Shown here: piece after piece, positions 1 to 6,779 of the stretch | Layout of the letters: every line of letters starts with the position of its first letter | Position numbering within the stretch: position 1 is the first letter of the stretch | NCBI RefSeq assembly: GCF_026652115.1 | Contig: NZ_JAPPSQ010000014.1 | Span: 1 to 64,000 of the forward strand | Length of the DNA stretch: 64,000 bases | Origin: Algoriphagus sp. PAP.12 | GTDB taxonomy: Bacteria > Bacteroidota > Bacteroidia > Cytophagales > Cyclobacteriaceae | Direction of reading: 5' to 3' | Position numbers and translations under genes: made by a program | The notes under the pieces: model-generated | Seen by the model: only the letters and a program-made list of their open reading frames with translations | Told to the model about the DNA's origin: nothing | Database searches by the model: none

Positions 1-83
1 GTTTAGCCGGGCTTTCTTGCATAAAAAGGTATTCCCGTCTTGTTTTTCAATTTGATAATCTCTTCCTTCGCTAAATCAATTAA

Positions 84-170
84 GGGGTGCCTCAAAATAA
101 GGGCTGAGATCATACCCATCGGCGATTAGTCGCTGAGCACCTGATCCGGGTAATGCCGGCGTAGGGAACG
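84..170 (+). promoter_or_regulatory. TPP riboswitch (THI element)
   Basis: The conserved TPP aptamer pieces occur in order: GGGGTGC near 84, the CTGAGA core near 103-109 followed by ATACCC, then ACCTGATCCGG and GTAATGCCGGCGTAGGGAA at about 139-168. It lies 44 bases before the transporter gene, so it should lower expression of that gene and the overlapping next one when thiamine pyrophosphate is plentiful. No clear terminator hairpin follows before the start codon, so control may act on translation initiation. That last point is inferred. Confidence 0.93.
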
Positions 171-213
171 TATCCACAACCTCCTTTTTTGAATAATTTA
201 ATCAATTATTCAA

Positions 214-840
214 ATGGAAAATTTTATGAACCTTGATTTGCTTTTGGAGCAAATTAAAAGCACCAGCTTGCTGGAATGGATCGCTGTAACTTTTGGCGTA
301 TCTGAAGTTTTGTTGGCTCGGAAAAATAAGGTCTGGCTATATCCAATCGGGATAATTAGCATCTGTTGCGGAGCCATCGTGCTGATCCAGGCTAAACTAT
401 ATGCCGAGACCATTTTGAATGGATATTACTTGGGGATGAGTATATATGGTTGGATCAAATGGAAAAGCCGAAATCAATTTGGAACTCCTAAAATCACCAG
501 TTCTGATTCAATGGATAAAGTGAAAACATGGGGGGTTGTATTGATCGGATGGGTTGTGCTTTATCTGTTTTTGGTCAACTTCACTGATTCTGATGTCCCA
601 ATCATTGATTCTTTGGTTTCTTCTACAGCATGGGCTGGGATGTGGCTTTTGGCCAATAGAAAAGTGGAGAACTGGATTTGGTTGAATATTTCCAATGCCA
701 TTGCGATTCCATTATTGTTTTACAAAGGACTGTTCATGTTTGGGTTATTAACCGTTTTCTTATTTGTTATCGCGGTGCTCGGATATTTTGATTGGAGAAA
801 AATTTTAAAAGAGGAAAGTAATGAATTACAGTCTGTTTGA
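214..840 (+). CDS. pnuT: PnuT-type thiamine transporter (PnuC family)
   Basis: This 208-residue protein is almost all hydrophobic segments, as expected for PnuC-family inner-membrane facilitators of about 200-240 residues. It has the family's aromatic signatures: YPIG near residue 48, YGWIKW near 80, and a C-terminal WIWLNISNA...GYFDW stretch. PnuC itself carries nicotinamide riboside, but the TPP riboswitch directly upstream points to thiamine uptake, so PnuT is the better name. A second in-frame ATG lies four codons on, at 226, and could be the true start. The gene overlaps the next one by 20 bases, which suggests translational coupling. Confidence 0.88.
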   Translation: MENFMNLDLLLEQIKSTSLLEWIAVTFGVSEVLLARKNKVWLYPIGIISICCGAIVLIQAKLYAETILNGYYLGMSIYGWIKWKSRNQFGTPKITSSDSMDKVKTWGVVLIGWVVLYLFLVNFTDSDVPIIDSLVSSTAWAGMWLLANRKVENWIWLNISNAIAIPLLFYKGLFMFGLLTVFLFVIAVLGYFDWRKILKEESNELQSV

Positions 841-1897
841 TTCAGATTATTCATCTCAAAGTGAGAAAAAGGGAAGTTTAATTCCTGAATGGATCGAGGA
901 GATCAATAGTGAAGGATGGTTTCAACTTTTTGTACCTAAGAGTCTGGGAGGGCTGGGCTTGGATCTGCCAGAGGCTTTGCGCATAGAACAAAAAATAGCA
1001 AATCTAGATGGGAGTTTGGGATGGACCGTAACCCTTTGCTCAGGAGCCTTGTGGTTTGTAGGTTTTTTGGAGGAAAGCTTAAGGGAAGAAATTTTTCCAA
1101 ATAGAAACTTATGCTTTGCTGGGAGTGGATTTGTTGGAGGGAAAGCAGAGATTGTTGAAAATGGTTACATGATTTCAGGCTCATGGACTTACGCCTCTGG
1201 AGCTTTGCATGCCAGTCATTTTACTGCAAATTGTGAGATTTGGAAGGATGGAATCCAATTGAAAGGTGAGCAGGGGAATCCCATAATTAAAGCCTTTATC
1301 CTAAACAAAGAGGAAGTAGAGATTTTGGGTGGATGGAATTATATGGGGATGATAGCCACAGGTTCTCATGCATTTAAAACAGAAAGTTTGCATGTTCCTT
1401 TTAATAGGAGTTTTGAAATCATTCCTGAAAAGGCTACACTGACTGACCCGATATTTCAATTTCCTTTTCAGCAGTTTGCAGAAGCAACCTTGGTTGCCAA
1501 TATTCTAGGGATTAGCCAGCATTTACAAACTTTGATTCAAAAGGCTTTCTGGAAAAGGAATTCTCTTAGAAATTATAGTGAAGTTGAGGTTGACTTTGCA
1601 GAGAAACAATTTGCTATCAGTTCCAACAGTCTCGAAGCGGCTGCAAAAGACTTCTATTACTCAGTTGAAATTGCGTGGGCCATTTTGGTAGAAAATGGAA
1701 GTGTCAAGAAAACTGAATTGAAAGATGTTAGTAAAAGGAGTAGAGAATTGGTTCGAGTTTGTAGAGAGACAAATTTTGTTATTTATCCTTTCTCCGGTTT
1801 GGAAGTGGCTAAAATGGAGACTGAATTGAATCGGGTATGGAGGGACTTTGCAACTGTAAGTCAGCATGCATTGATTACGTTTCCATATTTTGATTGA
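821..1897 (+). CDS. Acyl-CoA dehydrogenase-like flavoprotein
   Basis: This 358-residue protein has the acyl-CoA dehydrogenase fold. An N-terminal helical part contains LFVPKSLGGLGLDLPEA, the middle beta domain has GSWTYASG and MIATGSHAFKTESLHVP, and the C-terminus ends in a QHA motif. These features resemble the group D flavin monooxygenase branch (HsaA/HpaB-like) as much as true acyl-CoA dehydrogenases, and no obvious catalytic glutamate could be assigned. The start ATG follows AGGAAAG and overlaps the transporter gene by 20 bases, so both should be under TPP control. A role in thiamine or thiamine-breakdown-product salvage is inferred from that position only. Confidence 0.8.
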   Translation: MNYSLFDSDYSSQSEKKGSLIPEWIEEINSEGWFQLFVPKSLGGLGLDLPEALRIEQKIANLDGSLGWTVTLCSGALWFVGFLEESLREEIFPNRNLCFAGSGFVGGKAEIVENGYMISGSWTYASGALHASHFTANCEIWKDGIQLKGEQGNPIIKAFILNKEEVEILGGWNYMGMIATGSHAFKTESLHVPFNRSFEIIPEKATLTDPIFQFPFQQFAEATLVANILGISQHLQTLIQKAFWKRNSLRNYSEVEVDFAEKQFAISSNSLEAAAKDFYYSVEIAWAILVENGSVKKTELKDVSKRSRELVRVCRETNFVIYPFSGLEVAKMETELNRVWRDFATVSQHALITFPYFD

Positions 1898-1958
1898 TTT
1901 AGTTTGAAAAATATTGTCTCTAAAAATCAGGAAGTTAAAATAAAAAGGTTGAAATGGC

Positions 1959-1989
1959 TTTGCATAAGTAGATTTTACTCCTACTTTTG
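1959..1989 (+). promoter_or_regulatory. Bacteroidota-type promoter of tRNA-Ser
   Basis: TTTG at 1959-1962 is followed after exactly 19 bases by TACTTTTG at 1982-1989. This matches the -33/-7 consensus recognised by the primary sigma factor of Bacteroidota. It lies about 40 bases before the mature tRNA-Ser 5' end. Confidence 0.8.
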
Positions 1990-2029
1990 CAAACCGAAAC
2001 AGATAAATGTTTTGACAGCAAAAGATCAC

Positions 2030-2114
2030 AGAGGAATGGCAGAGTGGTCGAATGCGGCGGTCTTGAAAACCGTTGTACCGCGAGGTACCGGGGGTTCGAA
2101 TCCCTCTTCCTCTG
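2030..2114 (+). tRNA. tRNA-Ser (anticodon UGA)
   Basis: A full cloverleaf can be drawn. The acceptor AGAGGAA (2030-2036) pairs with TTCCTCT (2107-2113). The anticodon loop reads CTTGAAA with anticodon TGA. A long variable arm (taccgcgaggta) and a G discriminator are both typical of serine tRNAs, and the T-arm is GGGGG-TTCGAAT-CCCTC. The 3' end of the gene is the attachment site of the island that follows, and the inserted copy restores the complete tRNA. Confidence 0.95.
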
Positions 2115-2116
2115 CA
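2088..2116 (+). repeat. Left attachment repeat (29 bp, tRNA-Ser 3' end)
   Basis: These 29 bases cover the T-arm, the 3' acceptor strand, the discriminator and the following CA. They recur without mismatch at 5421-5449. A direct repeat of a tRNA 3' end is the standard footprint of tyrosine-recombinase integration. Confidence 0.9.
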
Positions 2117-2140
2117 GAAGAGCAAATAAAATTTGCGAAA

Positions 2141-2172
2141 AGCCCCAAATCTTAACGGATTGGGGCTTTTTT
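2141..2172 (+). terminator. Rho-independent terminator after tRNA-Ser
   Basis: AGCCCCAA and TTGGGGCT form a GC-rich stem followed by a run of T. It lies inside the element, so the tRNA now uses a terminator brought by the insertion. The tRNA's apparent original terminator is displaced to about 5454. Confidence 0.85.
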
Positions 2173-2223
2173 ATTTTTTGGACTTTCGAAAAACAACAGA
2201 TTTTTCTGATTTTTCGGGGAAAA

Positions 2224-2258
2224 ATCGAGACCTATTGATTTTTCCATCGAGACCTATT
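2224..2258 (+). repeat. Tandem ATCGAGACCTATT repeats near left element end
   Basis: The 13-base word occurs at 2224-2236 and again at 2246-2258, 22 bases apart, about two helical turns. Its first 10 bases recur in the same orientation at 5367-5376, near the right end, within a 16-base match (2218-2233 and 5361-5376). Such placement fits arm-type binding sites of a lambda-like integrase. That function is inferred. Confidence 0.5.
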
Positions 2259-2347
2259 CGCTTGGTGAGTTTTTTGGTGATAATGGAAATTCAATAGCCT
2301 TTCATTGTGCCTCTAAATAGCTTTGTGTCAAACAAAAATTTAAACAC

Positions 2348-2740
2348 ATGACACAAGTCCCAACACTGAATTTTATCCTCAAAAAGAGCAAGCCTCTCAA
2401 AGATGGAACAGTTCCGATTTACCTTCGGGTGACCCTTAACGGAACCAGGACAGAATTAAGTACTAAAATCAATGTGAACCCCAAAGATTGGGATGAAAGA
2501 CCTGGAAGGATCAAAGGTCGAGGCCCAATTGTAATCAGAAACAATAAAGCCCTAAATGACCTGACAGTTCAAGTTTATGACGGAATAGAGGAAATTATCA
2601 AACACAAGCTTTCAGTTGACAGCAAGAATCTCAAATTGGCCCTAAAGGGTGAGTTAGAAAAGAAAACCTTATTGATTTCAACCTATGAATTGTTTTTGGA
2701 GTTTTTGAGAACCAGGATAGGTTTTGATTATTCAGATTGA
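2348..2740 (+). pseudogene. Truncated tyrosine recombinase (integrase N-terminus)
   Basis: The 130 residues match the N-terminal arm-DNA-binding domain of Bacteroidota phage-type integrases: TLNFILKKSKPLKDGTVPIYLRVTLNGTR, then STKINVNPKDWDERPGRI. They then enter the core-binding helical domain (LFLEFLRTRIGFDYS) and stop. Full-length relatives have about 400 residues. The catalytic domain with its R-H-R-Y residues is missing, and none follows in any frame. The deletion junction lies near 2735, where an unrelated reading frame begins. A TAGCTTTG promoter-like element sits at 2318-2325. Confidence 0.85.
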
Positions 2741-3575
2741 TTCAAATGTTAATTTAAAAGTTCCTGATAAGCTTAAGAGTCCACATCCAACAGTAAAAAA
2801 CCTTGATCTCTCTACCTTTTCCACAATAGGCTATTATTCCAATACCGAAAAAACAATGACTCCCAGAGGGAGTTTTGACCTTGAGGTAGGTAAAGCAAGT
2901 TTGAAAAAAGCAAAATGTATTTTAGATACATTTATAAAGGTAGTTGAGGCCCGAGGCAATTCAATTACTACAGATAGAAATGGTACTTACTTTAATGCCT
3001 TTGATGAAAAGTTACAAATCAGGTTTTGGGAGAAAAGTAAGGAGGTTGATTCAGCAAAAAGAATTGGAAGAAGGGAATTGGAGTTATCTGGAATCCTATC
3101 CATACAATATTTCAGAATTGGGTACCATGTGGAAAAAGAATGGTCTGATACTCAAAATGTCAAGCTTGAGGAAAAGCTTGGAAGAGTAATTGGTAGTTTA
3201 GAATATTTTGCTAAACAGGAAAATTTGGAAAGAATTGAGCGAGAGAAAAGATGGGAAAGCCAAAGAATTGAAAGAGAGTTAATTGAAGAGCAAAACAAGC
3301 TCAAGGAATCTGAATTTTTTAAATTCAAAGAGTTATTGGAAAATGCCTATCGGTGGGAGAAGTCACAAATGATTCGTGCATATGTTTCACGCATGATAAA
3401 CTCTTCCAATATAGAAGATATGGAAGAATGGGTTAAATGGGCGAATGAAAAGATTGATTGGTTTGATCCAAGGATTTCAAAGCAAGATTCTTTGCTAAAA
3501 CCATTTGGACGATTTCATCAGGATTTATTGGATAGACGGACCAATCTTGATCATTTTAATATTGGCAATTTGTGA
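2724..3575 (+). pseudogene. N-terminally truncated mobile-element protein of unknown function
   Basis: The open frame encodes up to 283 residues but begins only with a TTG inside the integrase remnant, so its own start is probably lost. Visible features are a segment SLKKAKCILDTFIKVVEARGN, a long charged likely coiled coil (about residues 145-200) and a C-terminal part with WEKSQMIRAYVSRM and EWVKWANEKIDWFDP. This layout resembles an uncharacterised protein family often found on mobile elements, in which an N-terminal part with a GYW motif precedes these blocks. That likeness is from memory and unverified. Expression and function are doubtful. Confidence 0.55.
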
Positions 3576-3598
3576 TTCTCTTTCTTTTAAACGTTCAA

Positions 3599-3739
3599 AA
3601 TCATACTATAATATGAATTTCAATGATTTTGTTTGTTTTAAAACTAATTTGAACTAATAATCATAATATAATGTGATTATTGTAAATATAACCTGATTAT
3701 TTGCTACATTTAGACTTAAAATCACATTATAATGACAAT
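3599..3739 (+). promoter_or_regulatory. Three palindromic candidate operators of the hip operon
   Basis: Imperfect 20-base palindromes start at 3599, 3659 and 3720. Each begins AATCA, has TATAAT at the centre, and ends in a partly matching inverted half (best: AATCATAATA/TAATGTGATT at 3659-3678). Their starts are 60 and 61 bases apart. The third covers the hipB start codon at 3732. An isolated half-site in reverse orientation (TGATT) lies at 3694-3698. Binding by HipB for autorepression is expected by analogy with other hip operons. Confidence 0.6.
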
Positions 3740-3941
3740 TCAGGAAATTGGTTCGGCAATTAAAGAAAGAAGACAGGTTCTTGGAATTATTCAGCCTGAC
3801 TTGGCTGATATGGCCCAAGTAAGTATAAATACCTTATATAAAATCGAACGTGGAGAAGCCAATCCCTCAGTCAAAATCCTCAATCAACTTGCAGAGGTAT
3901 TAGGAATGGAATTATCGCTTTCCATCAAAAAGATAATTTGA
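3732..3941 (+). CDS. hipB: HipB-like antitoxin, XRE-family DNA-binding protein
   Basis: This 69-residue protein is a single helix-turn-helix domain of the XRE/Cro type covering about residues 5-62 (IKERRQVLGIIQPDLADMAQVSINTLYKIERGEANPS). It ends with LSLSIKK, typical of HipB proteins. It is first in the operon, four bases before the hipS-like gene. The start ATG lies inside a palindromic candidate operator, so it probably represses its own operon. In HipBST systems HipB binds DNA and the complex, while the small HipS is the main antitoxin. Confidence 0.85.
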   Translation: MTIQEIGSAIKERRQVLGIIQPDLADMAQVSINTLYKIERGEANPSVKILNQLAEVLGMELSLSIKKII

Positions 3942-3944
3942 TAA

Positions 3945-4268
3945 ATGAAATCTGGAAAAGTTCTAAGAAATGGAGAATTAGTCGGAATACTTTCAAAGTC
4001 CGATATGGGCATTTATTCATTCAAATATGAGGATTCCTGGTTTTCTGATCCAGAAAAGCCTTCTGTAAGTTTGACGCTTCCCAAAACCAAAAAGGAATAT
4101 CAAGCGGATCATTTATTTCCATTCTTTTTTAATATGCTTTCAGAAGGTGTAAATCTCCAATTGCAAGCACGACAGCTTCAAATAGATGAAAACGACTTCT
4201 TTTCCCTACTGTTAAGTACTGCTGGCTCAGATACCATTGGTGCCATAACTGTTGTCCCAAATGACTGA
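3945..4268 (+). CDS. hipS: HipS-like antitoxin (HipA N-terminal subdomain)
   Basis: The 107 residues correspond to the N-terminal subdomain of HipA kinases: GKVLRNGELVGILSKSDMGIYSFKYEDSWF, then PSVSLTLPKTKKEYQADHLFPFFFNMLSEG and DFFSLLLSTAGSDTIGAITVVP. In classical HipBA this stretch is fused to the kinase. Here it ends at a TGA that overlaps the next start codon, so it is a separate protein. In the E. coli O127 HipBST system the equivalent HipS neutralises the kinase HipT. The same role is inferred here from gene order and architecture. Confidence 0.8.
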   Translation: MKSGKVLRNGELVGILSKSDMGIYSFKYEDSWFSDPEKPSVSLTLPKTKKEYQADHLFPFFFNMLSEGVNLQLQARQLQIDENDFFSLLLSTAGSDTIGAITVVPND

Positions 4269-5295
4269 ATTTTCTATCAATAATTGCCCTGGGACGTTGG
4301 CAGAAGGATTTAATACTTATAGTCCTTTATGTTTAAAACAACTGTTTTCAGGGAAGAAGACATCCCATATCCTTCCATATGAAAGCCATCAGCCGAGTAA
4401 GGATAAGGAATTAGCTGAACTAATGGAGAATAGAAGAAGAATTTCTATATCTGGGGTTCAGGAAAAACTTTCTCTTGTTTGGGAAAAGGGCCAGCTCCGA
4501 TTAACGCACGAAGGGGAGCAAGGAAGATACATTCTTAAACCCATTCCAAGAGATTTGGAACATGTTGACCAAGTTCCTGCAAATGAGCATTTGACTATGC
4601 AAATTGCCAAACAGCTATTTAGATTGAATGTGGCTGAAAATGCATTGATTTTTTTTGAAAACGGTGAACCGGCATACATCACAAAAAGATTTGATATTGA
4701 TTCTCAAACCTCCAAAAAATTAGGAAAGGAGGATTTTTCAACCTTGGCTCAAAAAACCAAAGAGACAGATGGAAATGAATTCAAATACAATTACAGTTAT
4801 GAAGGAATAGCTCTACTAATAAAGCAATATGTGGCAGCCTACCCTGTTGCATTAGAGGAATTTTTCAAATTGGTTGTATTCAATTTCTTATTTTCAAATG
4901 GTGATGCACACTTGAAAAACTTCAGTTTATTGGAAACACCTCAAGGAGATTATCAATTAAGCCCAGCCTACGATTTAGTAAATACCAGACTTCATGTGAA
5001 GGATGCTGAATTAGCTCTAAAAGATGGCCTTTTTGCTAATGACTACTATACTAAAAGTTATGAGGCAATTGGACTTTATGCCTATGATGATTTCTATGAG
5101 TTTGGTCTTAAAATCGGCATTTTGGAAAAGAGAGTAAAAAGAATTCTTCGGGATTTTTCAAAACCAGTGGAAGAAATAGAACCTTTAATAGATAGAAGTT
5201 TTCTCAAAAAAGAAATAAAAAGCAGATACAAAGATTGCTACTTAGAAAGATTGAAATTTCTTCAAAACTCCTATTCTGGAAGAGAGAATTATTGA
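4261..5295 (+). CDS. hipT: HipT-like serine/threonine kinase toxin
   Basis: The chosen ATG at 4261 gives 344 residues and overlaps the hipS stop by eight bases. An earlier in-frame TTG at 4252 is less likely. The protein has the HipA-type kinase core. The glycine-rich loop reads RRRISISGVQEKLS, with the SIS serines at about 62 and 64. A likely ATP lysine is K93 (YILKP), the catalytic loop is NGDAHLKN with D215, and the metal-binding aspartate is D238 (PAYDLVNT). The SIS motif is the autophosphorylation site known from HipT (S57/S59 in E. coli O127), whose target is tryptophanyl-tRNA synthetase. The target here is unknown. Confidence 0.85.
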   Translation: MTEFSINNCPGTLAEGFNTYSPLCLKQLFSGKKTSHILPYESHQPSKDKELAELMENRRRISISGVQEKLSLVWEKGQLRLTHEGEQGRYILKPIPRDLEHVDQVPANEHLTMQIAKQLFRLNVAENALIFFENGEPAYITKRFDIDSQTSKKLGKEDFSTLAQKTKETDGNEFKYNYSYEGIALLIKQYVAAYPVALEEFFKLVVFNFLFSNGDAHLKNFSLLETPQGDYQLSPAYDLVNTRLHVKDAELALKDGLFANDYYTKSYEAIGLYAYDDFYEFGLKIGILEKRVKRILRDFSKPVEEIEPLIDRSFLKKEIKSRYKDCYLERLKFLQNSYSGRENY

Positions 5296-5318
5296 CGTCC
5301 ACCACGGGTTCGAATCCC
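5294..5318 (+). repeat. Extra T-arm-like tRNA fragment
   Basis: Directly at the hipT stop is a short stretch with GGGTTCGAATCCC at 5306-5318. The same 13 bases occur in the T-arm within both attachment repeats, but here the flanks differ and no acceptor stem follows. It may be the remnant of an older attachment site or of another tRNA. Confidence 0.4.
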
Positions 5319-5366
5319 AAAATTTACCGTTCATCACAGTTTTTGAAAATAAATCCTTGTGGAAAA

Positions 5367-5376
5367 ATCGAGACCT
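5367..5376 (+). repeat. ATCGAGACCT repeat near right element end
   Basis: This is the third copy of the word found twice at 2224-2258. It lies within GGAAAAATCGAGACCT (5361-5376), which is identical to 2218-2233, and is about 45 bases inside the right attachment repeat. Confidence 0.5.
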
Positions 5377-5420
5377 GCCACTAACTCAGTTGTTAAGTGT
5401 CTGAATTTCAGTACTTAAAT

Positions 5421-5449
5421 CCGGGGGTTCGAATCCCTCTTCCTCTGCA
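5421..5449 (+). repeat. Right attachment repeat (29 bp, tRNA-Ser 3' end)
   Basis: This is an exact copy of 2088-2116. It is not preceded by the rest of a tRNA, so only the left junction carries a complete tRNA-Ser. The original chromosomal tRNA terminator follows five bases later. Confidence 0.9.
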
Positions 5450-5453
5450 TCAA

Positions 5454-5487
5454 GCCTGATACAAAAAGTGTCAGGCTTTTTTGTTTT
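5454..5487 (+). terminator. Displaced tRNA-Ser terminator; first copy of a 34-bp repeat
   Basis: GCCTGATAC and GTGTCAGGC form a hairpin followed by TTTTTTG. It sits just after the right attachment repeat, where the tRNA-Ser terminator would have been before the insertion. The same 34 bases are found at 6657-6690. Confidence 0.85.
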
Positions 5488-5825
5488 ATGCTAAAAAGAG
5501 TTTTAATTGGGACTCATCATCAATGTTTGGGTCATTCCTGTTTGTTTACATTTAATGTGTTTTCAGAAATTTGCTTGCTAGACTAGTTTTGTTTGGTCAG
5601 TCAATGGAAATTTGGTTATATTATTTTAATTCTGTCTGTTTTTTAACTAAATATTATGGGAAAAAAGACTGTAAAAATTGAAATATCTTTATATTTGATT
5701 TGATTAATAATCCACTTAAAATATAGAAGGTAAGTTGAATTTTATAAGTTTCTGCGCTTAATCGCCTTAATGCTAGTGGATTGTCTTTGTCGGATAAAGG
5801 GTGGTCGCTTAAATTTGTTAATTAG
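5488..5825 (+). other. Intergenic stretch before the sulfotransferase gene
   Basis: I see no gene in these 338 AT-rich bases. A promoter-like pair, TTTG at 5786-5789 and TAAATTTG at 5810-5817 with a 20-base spacer, lies immediately before the next gene. It would leave almost no leader, so it is a weak candidate. Confidence 0.4.
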
Positions 5826-6593
5826 ATGATTAAATATATTTTTTCTATAAATACGGGAAGGTCAGGTTCCCACTACCTTTCAAAAATGTTGCAAAATGTC
5901 GAAGGTATAAATTCATTTCATGAACCTTATCCTGTAATGAATGGATATCCGATGATAAAATATTTAAAAGGGAAGGAAAAGGAATTGAGATCTCAAATGC
6001 CTGAAAAATTGAGGCAGATTGAAAAAAATCTGGACAATGGAAAAGTATATGTAGAGACCAATCATATGTTTATTAAAGGATTTGGATGGTTGATTCCTGA
6101 AAATATTCCCCAAGAAAATATTGGTGTTGTTTTAATTAAAAAGAACAAAACAGAGGTAGCCAAAAGCCACTATAGGATTTTTTGTTCGCCATTGAGCATT
6201 TTTGGTAAGTTATGGTTGATGTTTCCTACAATGAAGAATCCCATAAATAAATTTTCTAAACCTGAAATATTGAAGTATCGCCTATATTTTTTCATCAATA
6301 GGTTCCTGATGTCGAGATACAATCCTTTTAAAGACTTAAAACTTGAGCGAAGAATTTTTAAATCCTATGAACTTAAATTACTAGAATGGTACGTAGAGGA
6401 GACCTATTCTCAAGCAGAACGATTCAGAAGGAAGTATCCAAAAATAAAGGTTTTTGAAACCACAATTGAGAAGTTAAATGATGTTGAAGAATACGAGAGA
6501 TTATTCAAATTTTTTAAACTGGAATTTAAACCTAAAGATTCATTTTTTGAAAAGCTTAATACTCGAACCAACCTAAAAAGAATCGCAAGCTAG
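5826..6593 (+). CDS. Sulfotransferase-family protein
   Basis: This 255-residue protein opens with IFSINTGRSGSHYLSKML, the 5'-phosphosulfate-binding loop of PAPS-dependent sulfotransferases (TxRSGSxxL), followed by the usual FHEP segment. A second conserved area, VVLIKKNKTEVAKSHYRI, resembles the 3'-phosphate-binding region (R...S). The substrate cannot be told. It may act on a surface polysaccharide or a small molecule. The gene stands alone, is AT-rich and lies between two exact 34-bp terminator copies, so it was probably acquired as a unit. No glycan-synthesis genes adjoin it. Confidence 0.75.
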   Translation: MIKYIFSINTGRSGSHYLSKMLQNVEGINSFHEPYPVMNGYPMIKYLKGKEKELRSQMPEKLRQIEKNLDNGKVYVETNHMFIKGFGWLIPENIPQENIGVVLIKKNKTEVAKSHYRIFCSPLSIFGKLWLMFPTMKNPINKFSKPEILKYRLYFFINRFLMSRYNPFKDLKLERRIFKSYELKLLEWYVEETYSQAERFRRKYPKIKVFETTIEKLNDVEEYERLFKFFKLEFKPKDSFFEKLNTRTNLKRIAS

Positions 6594-6656
6594 AATTCCA
6601 TTCAATGCTAATCAAAAACGTAATTTAATAATTTGATTGTTTTTCAATTTATTTAT

Positions 6657-6690
6657 GCCTGATACAAAAAGTGTCAGGCTTTTTTGTTTT
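6657..6690 (+). repeat. Second copy of the 34-bp terminator repeat
   Basis: Identical over 34 bases to 5454-5487. It forms a GCCTGATAC/GTGTCAGGC hairpin with a T run and could terminate the sulfotransferase transcript. The exact match across 1.2 kb is unusual and suggests a duplication or insertion event using the terminator as the joint. Confidence 0.85.
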
Positions 6691-6779
6691 TAGATATATC
6701 CATTAGTGAAATTTTCCTAAAGAGTCTTATCGTTTCCATTAGGTTTTATATTTTCAAAGAGATAAAACCCCTTTTTACA

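Larger units (their letters stand above)
2088..5449 (+). mobile_element. Small integrative element in tRNA-Ser
   Basis: About 3.3 kb are bounded by the 29-bp tRNA-Ser direct repeats. In order the element holds a terminator for the tRNA, repeated ATCGAGACCT sequences, a truncated integrase, a truncated mobile-element gene and an intact hipB-hipS-hipT-like operon. Since the integrase lacks its catalytic domain, the element cannot excise by itself. The hip operon is the only intact cargo, which fits an addiction module that survived while the rest of the element decayed. Confidence 0.85.

Noticed and set aside
1904-2238. Two short reading frames across the tRNA-Ser region
   Set aside because: They run through the tRNA gene and its terminator. 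They are chance openings.
5454-6690. Possible insertion sequence around the sulfotransferase gene
   Set aside because: No transposase or inverted terminal repeats are present. The flanking repeats are direct and are terminators.
6684-6779. N-terminal extension of the DoxX-like protein from a TTG
   Set aside because: The codon lies inside the terminator's T run. The ATG at 6780 is the likely start.
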